Of a stretch of 64,000 nt of DNA, positions 1 through 7,626 are shown one piece after another (position 1 is the first letter of the stretch; each line of letters starts with the position of its first letter). The notes beneath the pieces are model-generated. The model did no database searches. It was not told the origin of the DNA and saw only the letters and a program-made list of their open reading frames with translations. Source of the DNA: Cellulomonas composti (lineage in GTDB: Bacteria > Actinomycetota > Actinomycetes > Actinomycetales > Cellulomonadaceae). Made by a program: the position numbers and the translations under genes. The stretch spans positions 33,361-97,360 of the forward strand of contig NZ_BJWG01000014.1 of assembly GCF_007990245.1 (NCBI RefSeq), written 5' to 3'.

Positions 1-2
1 CG

Positions 3-1289
3 CCCGTGCCGAGCACGCTGGCCTCCGACGTGCCGGACGCGCTCGACCGGATCACGCTCAAGGCGCTGACCAAGGAACGCGACTCGCGCTACTCGACGGC
101 CGCGGAGTTCCGCGCCGACCTCGAGACGATGATGCGCGGCGGGGTCGTCGCCGCGCCGGCCATCGGCGCCGCGGTCGTCGCCGCCGGACCGCTGACCGAC
201 GCGACCCAGGTGCTCGCCCCGGCGGTCGCCGCGACGCAGACGTTCACCCCTGCGCCGGTCCCCCCGGCGTGGGGTTCCACCGGAGCGGGTGAGCTCACCT
301 CGACCGAACCCGAGGACGACGATCGCAAGCCGTGGCTCATCTGGCTGCTCGTCGCGATCGCGGTGCTCGCGGTCGGCGGCATCGTCTGGCTTCTCGCGAA
401 CTCGGGCGACGACGCGGCCGAGAAGGTCGCGGTACCGCCCGTCGTCGGGCTGACCAGGGAGGTCGCCGAAAAGGCGCTCGCGGACGCGGACCTCATCTCG
501 AAGACCAAGCTCGAGCAGTCCGCCGACATCGAGGCCGGCCTGGTCATCTCGTCCGATCCGGTCGAGGGAACCGAGGTCGAGGCCGAGTCGGTCGTCAACC
601 TCGTCGTGTCCAGCGGACCGGACGCGGTCGAGGTCCCGAACGTCGCCGGACGCACCGAGTCGCAGGCGCAGGCCGACCTCATGGCCGTCAAGCTCCTGGT
701 GAACCCGGATCGCGAGGAGGACAACAACCCGAACTTCCCGGCCGGCCAGGTCACCAAGACCGACCCTGCCGCCGGCGAGATCGCCAAGCCGGGTGACCAG
801 GTCACGCTGTGGGTCTCGACCGGCAACGTCGAGCTGCCCGACCTCGTGGGCAAGACGCAGGACGAGGCGGAGCAGATCCTGTCCGACCTCAAGCTGAGCT
901 CGACGGTGCGTGAGGTCGAGACGGCCGACCAGGCCCCCGGCACGGTCGTCAGCCAGGATCGTCAGGCCGGGCTCGTCCCGCAGGGCACGCGGGTCACGCT
1001 CGAGATCGCGATCGCGCCGACCACCGCGACGATCCCCACCAACATCGCGGGCATGTCCTACGACGACGCGGTGGCCGCGCTCGCCGCGCTGGGGCTCACG
1101 AACGTGACCCGCCAGGACGACGCGTCCGACGAGGCCGTCGGCACCGTGCTCTACACCGACCCCGCCGCGGGTCAGACGGTCCCGTTGACGCAGCGCATCG
1201 TCATCCACGTCTCGAAGGGCCCCGACGAGCCGACGCAGGAGCCCACCGAAGACGGCGACGGCGACGGTGACGGCGGGAACGGCGGCTGA
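3..1289 (+). CDS. pknB: PASTA-domain serine/threonine protein kinase, 3' part only
   Basis: This is the C-terminal part of a membrane Ser/Thr kinase of the PknB family; the gene enters from the left edge with no stop, so its start lies outside the window. The first 45 or so residues are the end of the kinase C-lobe (ALTKERDSRYSTAAEF is the usual terminal helix). A Pro/Ala juxtamembrane linker and one membrane helix follow at about residues 109-131 (WLIWLLVAIAVLAVGGIVWL). The outside part has four PASTA repeats (about 140-408), each opening with a V-P-x-x-x-G type motif. PASTA domains bind peptidoglycan fragments and lipid II, and the kinase controls growth and division. The tail is Asp/Gly rich. 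Convergent pabA follows, as around pknB in other actinobacteria. Confidence 0.93.
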   Translation, partial: PVPSTLASDVPDALDRITLKALTKERDSRYSTAAEFRADLETMMRGGVVAAPAIGAAVVAAGPLTDATQVLAPAVAATQTFTPAPVPPAWGSTGAGELTSTEPEDDDRKPWLIWLLVAIAVLAVGGIVWLLANSGDDAAEKVAVPPVVGLTREVAEKALADADLISKTKLEQSADIEAGLVISSDPVEGTEVEAESVVNLVVSSGPDAVEVPNVAGRTESQAQADLMAVKLLVNPDREEDNNPNFPAGQVTKTDPAAGEIAKPGDQVTLWVSTGNVELPDLVGKTQDEAEQILSDLKLSSTVREVETADQAPGTVVSQDRQAGLVPQGTRVTLEIAIAPTTATIPTNIAGMSYDDAVAALAALGLTNVTRQDDASDEAVGTVLYTDPAAGQTVPLTQRIVIHVSKGPDEPTQEPTEDGDGDGDGGNGG

Positions 1290-1296
1290 CCCGGTG

Positions 1297-1311
1297 AGCC
1301 CCGGAGGGGCT
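1297..1311. terminator. Short hairpin between convergent pknB and pabA
   Basis: A perfect 6-bp stem (AGCCCC/GGGGCT) with a 3-nt loop lies between the pknB stop and the pabA stop, touching the latter. There is no T-run. It could serve as a weak bidirectional terminator. Confidence 0.4.
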
Positions 1312-1933
1312 ACAGCCGCACCAGCGGGTGCAGCCCCTCCGACCGCTCGACGGCGTGCTCGTCGCCGCACACCGCGAGCCAGTTCGCCAGCAGCCGGTGG
1401 CCGCCCTCGGTGAGCACCGACTCGGGGTGGAACTGCACGCCGTACAGCGGAAGCGTCCGGTGCTGCAGGCCCATGATCACGCCGTGCGTCCGGGCGGTCA
1501 CCTCGAGCTCGTCGGAGACCGTGCCGTCGACGACCGCGAGCGAGTGGTAGCGCGTCGCGGTGAACGGCGTGGGCAGGCCCACGAGGACGCCCTCGCCGTC
1601 GTGCTCCACCTCGCTCGTCTTGCCGTGCATGAGCTCGGGCGCGTGCGTGACGGTGCCGCCGAACACCTCGCCCAGCGCCTGGTGGCCGAGGCACACGCCG
1701 AGCATCGGCGTGCCGGTCCGGGCGCAGTCGCGGATCACCTCGATGCTCGCGCCGGCCTCGGTGGGCGTGCCGGGACCGGGGGAGACGAGGACGCCGTCGA
1801 ACCCCGTGCGCTCCTCGAGCGGCGGTACGGCGTCGTTGCGCACGACGACCGTCTCGGCGCCGAGCTGGTTGAGGTACCCGACGATCGTGTAGACGAACGA
1901 GTCGTAGTTGTCGACGACGAGGATGCGCGTCAT
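1310..1933 (-). CDS. pabA: Glutamine amidotransferase, aminodeoxychorismate/anthranilate synthase component II
   Basis: A class I glutamine amidotransferase subunit of 207 aa, the usual length for PabA/TrpG. It releases ammonia from glutamine for a chorismate-using partner, giving aminodeoxychorismate (folate) or anthranilate (tryptophan). Visible motifs are the oxyanion loop SPGPGTP (about 51-57), the nucleophile in GVCLGHQ (Cys81), and HPES near 169-172 that completes the Cys-His-Glu triad. No PabB/TrpE partner is in the window, so which pathway it serves is not settled; this gene beside pknB is often annotated as pabA/trpG in actinobacteria. Its ATG lies one base beyond the stop of the upstream 52-aa gene (TGA-G-ATG), which suggests translational coupling. 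Confidence 0.9.
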   Translation of the reverse strand: MTRILVVDNYDSFVYTIVGYLNQLGAETVVVRNDAVPPLEERTGFDGVLVSPGPGTPTEAGASIEVIRDCARTGTPMLGVCLGHQALGEVFGGTVTHAPELMHGKTSEVEHDGEGVLVGLPTPFTATRYHSLAVVDGTVSDELEVTARTHGVIMGLQHRTLPLYGVQFHPESVLTEGGHRLLANWLAVCGDEHAVERSEGLHPLVRL

Positions 1934-1934
1934 C

Positions 1935-2093
1935 TCACTCCCCCACGGTGGTGTCGTTGAACGGCATGTACGGCGCGATCGCGGGGAACACCCACGCGAA
2001 GCAGACGACCACGACGGCCGCCGCGAGCGCCACGAGCAGGACCACCCGCACGGCCGTCGGCCCGGGCAGGTGCCGCCACAACCAGCCGTACAT
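1935..2093 (-). CDS. Small conserved single-pass membrane protein (52 aa)
   Basis: This reading frame starts MYGWLWRHLPGP, has one hydrophobic helix (about residues 15-37, VRVVLLVALAAAVVVVCFA), and ends with the acidic tail MPFNDTTVGE. Small proteins with the same pattern (MYxWIWRxLPG, one helix, MPFNDxTV) sit between sortase E and pabA in many actinobacteria, which supports it as a real gene. Its function is unknown. It is the second-last gene of the DUF881-sortase-this-pabA unit and its stop is followed almost directly by the pabA ATG. A co-role with the sortase or cell envelope is inference from position only. Confidence 0.85.
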   Translation of the reverse strand: MYGWLWRHLPGPTAVRVVLLVALAAAVVVVCFAWVFPAIAPYMPFNDTTVGE

Positions 2094-2112
2094 CAGCGTC
2101 CCCCTCCGGTCC

Positions 2113-2922
2113 TCATGATGCGCCCTCCAGCAGCTCGGCGGGGGTGCCGTCCGCGACGGGCGCCCAGTAGTCGAGCACGCCGTGCACGATGTAACGCTGC
2201 CGCGCGGAGAACATCGGGTGGCAGGTGGTCATCGTGATCATCCGCTCGGTCGGCACCGCACCGGGTTCACCCGGGACCGGCGCGATGACCTCGGTCTGCT
2301 TCGGATAGACCACCCGGGAGGACGTCACGCGGTACACGTACCAGGTGTCCGTGCCCGGCCCGCCGTCGCCGGTCGCGGTGCGGATCACCACCGCGTCCCC
2401 GACCTTGAGCTCCTCGATGCGGTTGAACGGCTTCGCGTAGGTCGTGCGGTGCGCGGCGATCGCGAAGTTGCCGACGTCCCCGGGCATCGCGGTGCCCACG
2501 TAGTGCCCGACGCCCAGCTTGTCGAGCACGCCCGCCTTGTCGGTCCCCTCGCTGATCGGCCGCTCGGGCTCGCCGTCCCACCGCGGCACCTGGATCGTCG
2601 CGAATGTCTCGGCGTGCGCTGGTTCGGCCATCACGGGAGGGGCGTCGCGACGCGGGGTCGCGACGATCGGACCCGTCTCGGTGGCCTCCGGCTCCGGTGT
2701 GGGCACCGAGTGCCGGGGCAGCTCGCGCACGATCGCTTCCTGCTCGCGGTTGCCCTGCACGTCGGTCCACCACAGCTGCCAGACGAGGAACCCGAACAGC
2801 AGCACGCCGAGCGTGATGAGGATCTCGCCGAGCACGCCGATCGTGCCGAAGAAGGCCCGCGCGCCCCGGGACTGCCGGGGCGGCGGCGCGACCTCGGAGG
2901 TCTGCTCCTCCTGCGTGCTCAT
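2113..2922 (-). CDS. srtE: Class E sortase
   Basis: A 269-aa membrane-anchored transpeptidase that would cleave an LAxTG-like sorting signal and attach surface proteins to peptidoglycan. A charged, Gln/Arg-rich cytoplasmic N-terminus is followed by one membrane helix (about 26-47). A Pro-rich linker then leads to the beta-barrel, which has the catalytic His in IAAHRTTY, the catalytic Cys in TMTTCHPM and the Arg in SARQRYIVHG. The start is the ATG whose first bases overlap the stop of the upstream DUF881 gene (ATGA). A much longer open frame exists upstream, but it lies over DUF881. No obvious sorting-signal substrate is encoded nearby. Confidence 0.92.
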   Translation of the reverse strand: MSTQEEQTSEVAPPPRQSRGARAFFGTIGVLGEILITLGVLLFGFLVWQLWWTDVQGNREQEAIVRELPRHSVPTPEPEATETGPIVATPRRDAPPVMAEPAHAETFATIQVPRWDGEPERPISEGTDKAGVLDKLGVGHYVGTAMPGDVGNFAIAAHRTTYAKPFNRIEELKVGDAVVIRTATGDGGPGTDTWYVYRVTSSRVVYPKQTEVIAPVPGEPGAVPTERMITMTTCHPMFSARQRYIVHGVLDYWAPVADGTPAELLEGAS

Positions 2923-3707
2923 GACGACGTCCCCTGCTCGGGCTCGACGGGCAGCCCCGGGAGGACGGTCGTGCCCGGCGGCACGGCCGCGTACTGCAGC
3001 TCGGTCGAACCGGCGAACGCCGGCAGCAGGAGCTCGTCGTGACTGTCGACCGACCAGCCCAGACCGACCTGGTCCGCGTCCTCGATGTAGGCCTGCACGG
3101 TCTCCGACGCCGCGAGCGCGGCCTTGAGCCGCTTCGGGTCGCCGATCGCCTGCACGACGTAGGGGGGCGAGTAGACCTGCCCCTGCAGCCGCAGCACGTT
3201 GCCGACGCACCGGAACGCGCTGGTCGAGATGACGCGCTGGTCCATGAGGGTCATCGCCTCGGCGCCGCCCGCCCACAGCGCGTTCATCACGGCCTGGATG
3301 TCCTGCTGGTGCACGACGAGCACGTCGGGGCTGATGCCCTCGAGACCGGGCTGGTCCGTGGGCGCATCGTCGAGCCGGACCTCGAGACCTCCCCCGGCGA
3401 CGGGCAGTAGCCCGCCCTCGACGAGGTACGCCTCGGACGGTGTGCCGACCTGCACCCCGTCGCCGCCGGTCTCGGTCAGGTGGTCGACGTCGGCGCGCAA
3501 GTCGTCGACCTGGGTGGTCAGGTCACCGACCCGGTCGATCTCGCCCTGCGTGAGCTCGGCGAGGTCCTGGGGGTGACGTCGACCTTCGTCGGCCCGGGAG
3601 AACTGCGCGTTCGCCGCGAACAGCGCGCCGGACAGCGCCAGGACCACCGCGACCGAGACCGTGCCGCGCGCGCGCGGGCGACGCCGCCGGTGCGGGTGGT
3701 CGGTCAC
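2919..3707 (-). CDS. DUF881 family membrane protein
   Basis: A 262-aa protein with a basic N-terminus, one signal-anchor helix (about 17-33, VSVAVVLALSGALFAANAQ), a short coiled-coil-like stretch (ELTQGEIDRVGDLTTQVDDL) and an extracytoplasmic domain. The domain pattern (VVHQQDIQAVMNALWAGGAEAM, then a C-terminal YxxPAFAGS-like strand) is that of DUF881 proteins. The Mycobacterium tuberculosis counterpart beside crgA, trpG and pknB is Rv0012. Molecular role unknown. It overlaps sortase E by 4 nt and is divergent from crgA, so the unit's promoter should lie in the 160-bp gap at 3708-3867. Confidence 0.88.
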   Translation of the reverse strand: MTDHPHRRRRPRARGTVSVAVVLALSGALFAANAQFSRADEGRRHPQDLAELTQGEIDRVGDLTTQVDDLRADVDHLTETGGDGVQVGTPSEAYLVEGGLLPVAGGGLEVRLDDAPTDQPGLEGISPDVLVVHQQDIQAVMNALWAGGAEAMTLMDQRVISTSAFRCVGNVLRLQGQVYSPPYVVQAIGDPKRLKAALAASETVQAYIEDADQVGLGWSVDSHDELLLPAFAGSTELQYAAVPPGTTVLPGLPVEPEQGTSS

Positions 3708-3867
3708 GTGGGCTCCTGGTGCCAGTGGAGACGGCTCGGGCGGGTATTGTCGCGCACTACGCTAGGTGACGGCGCATCCTCGACGGCGAGCTCGCGTCGA
3801 GCTCACGCCGAGGCGTCTGCGAGAGCAGCCGCCGTGGACACCCCGAACGCTGGACAGGAGCAAACCG

Positions 3868-4125
3868 GTGCCCGAGTCGAAGTCGCGCAAGAAGGCGACC
3901 TACACGCCGCCGCCGCAGAAGCAGGCGGCCAAGCCCAACCCGCGCTGGTGGGTCCCGGTCATGCTCGGGCTGATGGTCGTCGGCCTGCTCTGGATCGTCG
4001 TGTTCTACATCGGTCGTTCGACCGACGGCTCTTCCCTGCCGCTGCCGTTCCTCGGCACCTGGAACCTCGCCGTCGGCGCCAGCCTCATCCTCGTCGGCTT
4101 CGGCATGACGACGCGCTGGCGCTGA
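3868..4125 (+). CDS. crgA: Cell division protein CrgA
   Basis: An 85-aa protein with two membrane helices (about residues 28-49 and 62-80), a Lys-rich cytoplasmic N-terminus ([15 protein letters not shown]) and the conserved NPRWWVPVM entry to helix 1. CrgA interacts with FtsZ, FtsQ, FtsI and CwsA at the septum in actinobacteria. I chose the GTG at 3868 because GGACAGGAG lies 7 nt upstream and because the family begins close to PKSKxRKK; an ATG about 100 nt further upstream would add an unrelated Arg-rich stretch. It is divergent from the DUF881-sortase-pabA unit. Confidence 0.94.
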   Translation: MPESKSRKKATYTPPPQKQAAKPNPRWWVPVMLGLMVVGLLWIVVFYIGRSTDGSSLPLPFLGTWNLAVGASLILVGFGMTTRWR

Positions 4126-4152
4126 CCTTCGTCGCTCGTCGTCCGTCGTCCT

Positions 4153-4246
4153 CAGCAGTGGACGGCCCTGTGGATAGTTACACCGGTGTCATTCGTCCCC
4201 AGCGGTGGACAACGGTGTGGATAACCACACCGTTGTCATTCGGTCC
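4153..4246. repeat. Two imperfect tandem copies of a ~46-bp unit, each with a DnaA-box-like core
   Basis: Copy 1 (about 4153-4198) and copy 2 (about 4198-4246) share AGyGGTGGAC/AGTGGAC, then TGTGGATA, then CACCGkTGTCATTCG. Copy 2 contains TGTGGATAA (4216-4224), the exact complement of the classical DnaA box TTATCCACA. Copy 1 contains the one-mismatch TGTGGATAG (4169-4177). The repeat lies in the gap between convergent crgA and the rhomboid gene. Confidence 0.7.
4211..4234. terminator. Perfect 10-bp stem hairpin with DnaA box in its loop
   Basis: AACGGTGTGG-ATAA-CCACACCGTT is a perfect 10-bp stem with a 4-nt loop, between the 3' ends of crgA and the rhomboid gene. It could work as a bidirectional terminator. 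The top of the stem and loop is the DnaA box, so the site may have two roles. Confidence 0.55.
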
Positions 4247-4275
4247 TGGGCGGGAGTGAGACCGGGGACGACGAG

Positions 4276-5208
4276 TCAGAGACCGTACTGGCGCAGGTAC
4301 GCGTCCTGCAGGTCGCGCGGCACGCTCCAGATCTGCTGGATCTCGAGGGGTGCGAGGCCGTAGGCCCACACGATGGTCACCACGAGGCCCACGGCGAGCA
4401 GGATCGGCGCGACGATCGCCACGAGCCGACGCTGGTCGACCGGTGCGAACGCGTATCCCGCCGCGAGCAGCGCCCCGGTGAGCAGCCCGCCCAGGTGCCC
4501 CTGCCAGGAGATCCCGGGCATAAGGAAGCTGAACGCCATGTTCACGACGATGATGCCGAGCACTCCCTGCGCCGGATGACCCGAGCGCCACATCACGACG
4601 AACGTCGCGCCGAACAGGCCGAAGATCGCGCCGGACGCGCCGACGACGCCCTGGTACCACGAGGACCAGCCGATCGCGGCCGTGACCAGCACGACCGTGC
4701 TCCCGCCGATCGCGCTCAGCAGGTAGAGCGTGACGAACCGCACCCGCCCGAGCTGCAGCTCCAGGTACGGCCCGACCGCCCACAGCGCCACCATGTTGAG
4801 CACGATGTGGAAGAACGAGCCCTGCGAGTGCAGGAACGCCGAGGTCACGAAGCGCCACGGCTCGTCGTGCCCGCGCACCGGGGAGTACAGCCAGCTCGTC
4901 GTGAACCCGTTGATCGCCAGCTGTGCGATGTACGCCGCGACGCACGCCGCGATGATCACGTAGGTGACGATCGGGCGTGAGTCCTGGTGCACGATGCCGC
5001 CGAAGCGGGTGCGCACGTCGCGCGCGCCCTTCGCCGCCTCGTTCACGCAGTCGACGCACTGCACACCGACCGGAGCCTGCCGTTGGCAGTCCGGGCACAC
5101 CGGACGCCCGCACCGCTGGCAGCGGACGTACGAGACGCGGTCCGGGTGACGCGGGCAGACGGGTGGGGCGTCCGTCGCGCCCGCGGGCAGCGGCTCGTCG
5201 ATCGTCAG
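4276..5208 (-). CDS. Rhomboid family intramembrane serine protease with N-terminal zinc-finger
   Basis: A 310-aa membrane protease. The N-terminus has a B-box-like zinc-binding region (CPRHP, CQRCGRPVCPDC, CVDC). Six or so membrane helices follow, with the catalytic Ser in GASGAIFG and the catalytic His in WQGHLGG. Start choice: the only conventional start (GTG at 5100) would begin inside the zinc-finger (VCPDCQ) and cut off its first Cys pairs. The frame stays open to a CTG at 5208 that overlaps the cyclophilin stop as CTGA, which resembles the usual ATGA coupling. I therefore use 5208; the GTG at 5100 (274 aa) is the alternative. Related actinobacterial proteins carry the full zinc-finger. 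Substrates are unknown. It is coupled to ppiA upstream. Confidence 0.88.
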   Translation of the reverse strand: MTIDEPLPAGATDAPPVCPRHPDRVSYVRCQRCGRPVCPDCQRQAPVGVQCVDCVNEAAKGARDVRTRFGGIVHQDSRPIVTYVIIAACVAAYIAQLAINGFTTSWLYSPVRGHDEPWRFVTSAFLHSQGSFFHIVLNMVALWAVGPYLELQLGRVRFVTLYLLSAIGGSTVVLVTAAIGWSSWYQGVVGASGAIFGLFGATFVVMWRSGHPAQGVLGIIVVNMAFSFLMPGISWQGHLGGLLTGALLAAGYAFAPVDQRRLVAIVAPILLAVGLVVTIVWAYGLAPLEIQQIWSVPRDLQDAYLRQYGL

Positions 5209-5744
5209 TCCTCGATCTCGATCGACTCGATGACGATGTCCTGCACCGGGCGGTCACCCGGTCGGACCTGGGTGGTGGCGATCGTGTCGACCACCGCGCG
5301 GCTCGCGTCGTCGGCGACCTTGCCGAAGATCGTGTGCTTGCCGGTGAGCCACTGCGTGGCCGCGACCGAGATGAAGAACTGCGAGCCGTTGGTGCCGCCG
5401 ACCTTGCCGGTCACGGGGTCCAGACGCTGGCCGGCGTTCGCCATGGCGAGCAGGTACGGCTGGTCGAACGAGAGCTCCGGGTGGATCTCGTCGTCGAAGT
5501 TGTAGCCCGGGCCGCCGCGGCCGTTACCGAGCGGGTCACCGCCCTGGATCATGAACCCGTCGATGACGCGGTGGAAGACGACGCCCGCGTACAGCGGGTC
5601 CGTGCGCTGCTGGCCCGTCGACGGGTCGGTCCACTCCCGGGTCCCGGTGGCCAGCCCGACGAAGTTCGCCACGGTGCGCGGCGCGTGGTTCGGGTACAGC
5701 TCGATCCGGATGTCCCCGGCGGTCGTGTGCAAGGTCGCGAACAT
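5205..5744 (-). CDS. ppiA: Peptidyl-prolyl cis-trans isomerase (cyclophilin)
   Basis: A cytoplasmic cyclophilin-type prolyl isomerase of 179 aa, close to mycobacterial PpiA in length and in genome position near gyrA and crgA. The active site is visible: FHRVIDGFMIQGGDP with the catalytic Arg, then GTNGSQFFIS and the HTIFGKV strand. There is no signal peptide. The ATG at 5744 begins MFATLHTTAGDIRIELYP, where the first strand of the fold starts. The frame stays open far upstream, but that part is not cyclophilin. It assists protein folding; the downstream rhomboid gene overlaps its stop codon. Confidence 0.95.
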   Translation of the reverse strand: MFATLHTTAGDIRIELYPNHAPRTVANFVGLATGTREWTDPSTGQQRTDPLYAGVVFHRVIDGFMIQGGDPLGNGRGGPGYNFDDEIHPELSFDQPYLLAMANAGQRLDPVTGKVGGTNGSQFFISVAATQWLTGKHTIFGKVADDASRAVVDTIATTQVRPGDRPVQDIVIESIEIED

Positions 5745-5868
5745 GGCGCCCAGTCTGGCACGTCCGGCCCGTGCGGACCCATGCACGCGGCGCGCCAGAG
5801 TGGCAGAGTGAGACGTCACAGGCCCGCCGACGTCCGTTCCGTCGGGACCTGAACCGTGAGGAGGGGAC

Positions 5869-6756
5869 ATGTCCGCACGCCGTCCGTCGCTCGAGGTCGA
5901 CACCGAGCAGCTCAAGGCCCAGGTGGCCGACGCGACCGACCAGGCCCGGGTGATCGCCGGCCACGCCGCGTCGAACGCCAAGGTCGCCGCCGCGAAGGCG
6001 GGGGATGCCGCGGTGGCCGCCAAGGAGTGGAGCGCGCCGCGCGTCGAGGCCTTCGTCGACTGGCTGCTGCCCCGCGTCGAGCACCTCTACAAGGAGAGCG
6101 TGAAGGCCGCTGCCCCCAAGGTCGAGCTCGCCGCCGAGCGCGTGTCTCCGGCGATCGACACGGCCCACGACAAGCTGGTCGACGAGCTGTTGCCACGCCT
6201 CGTGCACGCCGTCAACGAGGCGGCCGAGAAGGCCGGTGCGGCTGCGGAGCACGCCGCCGACGCCGCCGCCCAGCGCTCGAGCGCCGCTGCTGCCGCTGCC
6301 GCAGCCGCCGCGGCGGCCGTCACCGCCGAGGCCGAACGGTCACGTCACCGCGGCGCCAAGGTCTTCTGGAGCATCCTCGTCGCGCTGGGCGTCGCGGCCG
6401 CGATCGTCGCGTGGCGTCGTTCGAGCACGGCCGTCGACCCGTGGGCCGAGCCGTGGGAGCCCGTCGGGGACGACGACTTCGCCGACCGTGCCGGCGACGT
6501 GGGCTCCGACCTCGCCGACGCCGCCGGTGACGCCGCCGACGCGCTCGGTGAGGCCGCCGGGGTCGCCGTCGCCAAGGGCCGGGAGGCCGCGGCCAAGGCC
6601 GCCGACCTCGTCGCGGACGCCAAGGACAAGGTCGCGGATGCAGCGGACAGCGCCGCCGAGACCGCGAAGAAGGTCACCCGCCGCCCGCGCAAGGCCGCTG
6701 CCGACGCCGCCGAGAAGGTCGAGGACAAGGTCGAGGACGTCGTCGACGAGAACTGA
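5869..6756 (+). CDS. Alanine-rich single-pass membrane protein, YtxH/apolipophorin-like
   Basis: A 295-aa protein made mostly of Ala/Glu/Lys/Asp helices: an N-terminal amphipathic region (about 1-155), one membrane helix (about 163-179, VFWSILVALGVAAAIVAW) followed by WRRSS, an acidic Trp-containing linker (DPWAEPWEPVGDDD), and a C-terminal helical region with repeated AADxxxDAA and KVEDKVED units. The pattern suggests long amphipathic helices at the membrane surface, as in LEA- or apolipophorin-like proteins. I do not recognise a specific family with an assigned role. GAGGGGAC just before the ATG is a good ribosome site. It is divergent from ppiA. Confidence 0.8.
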   Translation: MSARRPSLEVDTEQLKAQVADATDQARVIAGHAASNAKVAAAKAGDAAVAAKEWSAPRVEAFVDWLLPRVEHLYKESVKAAAPKVELAAERVSPAIDTAHDKLVDELLPRLVHAVNEAAEKAGAAAEHAADAAAQRSSAAAAAAAAAAAAVTAEAERSRHRGAKVFWSILVALGVAAAIVAWRRSSTAVDPWAEPWEPVGDDDFADRAGDVGSDLADAAGDAADALGEAAGVAVAKGREAAAKAADLVADAKDKVADAADSAAETAKKVTRRPRKAAADAAEKVEDKVEDVVDEN

Positions 6757-6765
6757 CGCCGCTGA

Positions 6766-6782
6766 CGCACCGCGGCGGTGCG
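6766..6782 (+). terminator. Hairpin after the alanine-rich gene
   Basis: CGCACCGC-G-GCGGTGCG, an 8-bp inverted repeat (tight loop), begins 9 nt after the stop at 6756. A second, longer-loop inverted repeat (TCGATGCTG at 6799 with CAGCATCGA at 6831) lies before the convergent arsenic gene. Confidence 0.4.
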
Positions 6783-6850
6783 AAGTGCGTGGCGCTGGTC
6801 GATGCTGAGCTCGGCGGGGTGCGTTCTGGACAGCATCGATCCTTCGGTGG

Positions 6851-7522
6851 TCAGGACACGACGAGACGGGGCGCGAGGTCGGCGACCCTCCGGCCGAGCT
6901 CGGTGACGGCGCGGTCGAAGGCGTCGTCGTGACCGACGCGGACCGGGTCGGGGATCGACCAGTGCACATCGGCAACGAGCCCGACCTCCTCGTGCGCCCG
7001 GTCGCACACGGTGATCACGAGGTCGCCGTCGCGGCGCACCGCCTCCAGCCGTCGCGGCTCGTGGCCTCGCAGGTCCAAGCCATGGCGAACAGCCGCAGCG
7101 ATCGCTCCCGGATCGATGCCTGGTGCCGGGTGGGTGCCGGCCGAGACCGCCGGGATCGTGCTGGCGGCCCGCCACAACGCCACGGCGAGGTGCGACCGGG
7201 CGGAGTTGGCGGTGCAGACGAACAGCACCCGCAGCGGTCGAGGGAGTGCCGTCGTGAACGGCCCCAGCTCGGTCGGGAGCAGGCGCAGGTACGTCCTTCG
7301 GCGGTCCCCCTCGGAGGGGGTTCGCTCCACGAGCCCGTGCTCGACGAGCACGTTCACGTGATGCGCCAACAGGTTCGAGGGCATGCCGAGCTCGGCCGCC
7401 AGCTCTGACGGCGACGCGTCCCCGCGCGAGAGCAGATCCACGACGGCCAGCCGTCCGGGATCGGACAAGGCGCCGTGCAACGCCGCGCGGCGTTCGACCT
7501 GTGCCATCCACTCAGTGTTCAT
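6851..7522 (-). CDS. ArsR-type regulator fused to low-molecular-weight phosphatase (arsenate reductase-like)
   Basis: A two-domain protein of 223 aa. Residues 1-88 are a winged-helix ArsR-type domain (SDPGRLAVVDLLSRGDASPSELAAEL, recognition helix SNLLAHHVNVL). Residues about 97-223 form a low-molecular-weight protein tyrosine phosphatase fold with the active loop C-T-A-N-S-A-R-S (Cys103 to Arg109) and a DPxxxGHDDAFD loop carrying the acid. ArsR-phosphatase fusions occur in arsenic-resistance loci of actinobacteria. It could repress the locus while reducing arsenate, or the phosphatase half could be a sensor. No clear paired As(III)-binding cysteines are visible in its DNA-binding half, so its inducer is uncertain. 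It is divergent from arsC and shares the gap at 7523-7626. Confidence 0.87.
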   Translation of the reverse strand: MNTEWMAQVERRAALHGALSDPGRLAVVDLLSRGDASPSELAAELGMPSNLLAHHVNVLVEHGLVERTPSEGDRRRTYLRLLPTELGPFTTALPRPLRVLFVCTANSARSHLAVALWRAASTIPAVSAGTHPAPGIDPGAIAAAVRHGLDLRGHEPRRLEAVRRDGDLVITVCDRAHEEVGLVADVHWSIPDPVRVGHDDAFDRAVTELGRRVADLAPRLVVS

Positions 7523-7525
7523 TGA

Positions 7526-7537
7526 GTCAATGTTGAC
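7526..7537. promoter_or_regulatory. Candidate ArsR operator between the divergent fusion gene and arsC
   Basis: GTCAA-TG-TTGAC, a 5-bp inverted repeat in an AT-richer stretch, starts 4 nt from the ATG of the ArsR fusion gene and about 90 nt before arsC. The position fits autoregulation and control of arsC. Motif assignment is inference. Confidence 0.4.
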
Positions 7538-7626
7538 TGACCGGTATGCGGATGGTCAAGATGTGGGAACGCGTCGCCGCTCGTCGCCGATCACGGCCAC
7601 GCCACCGCGAGCAACCGAGGAGCTTC

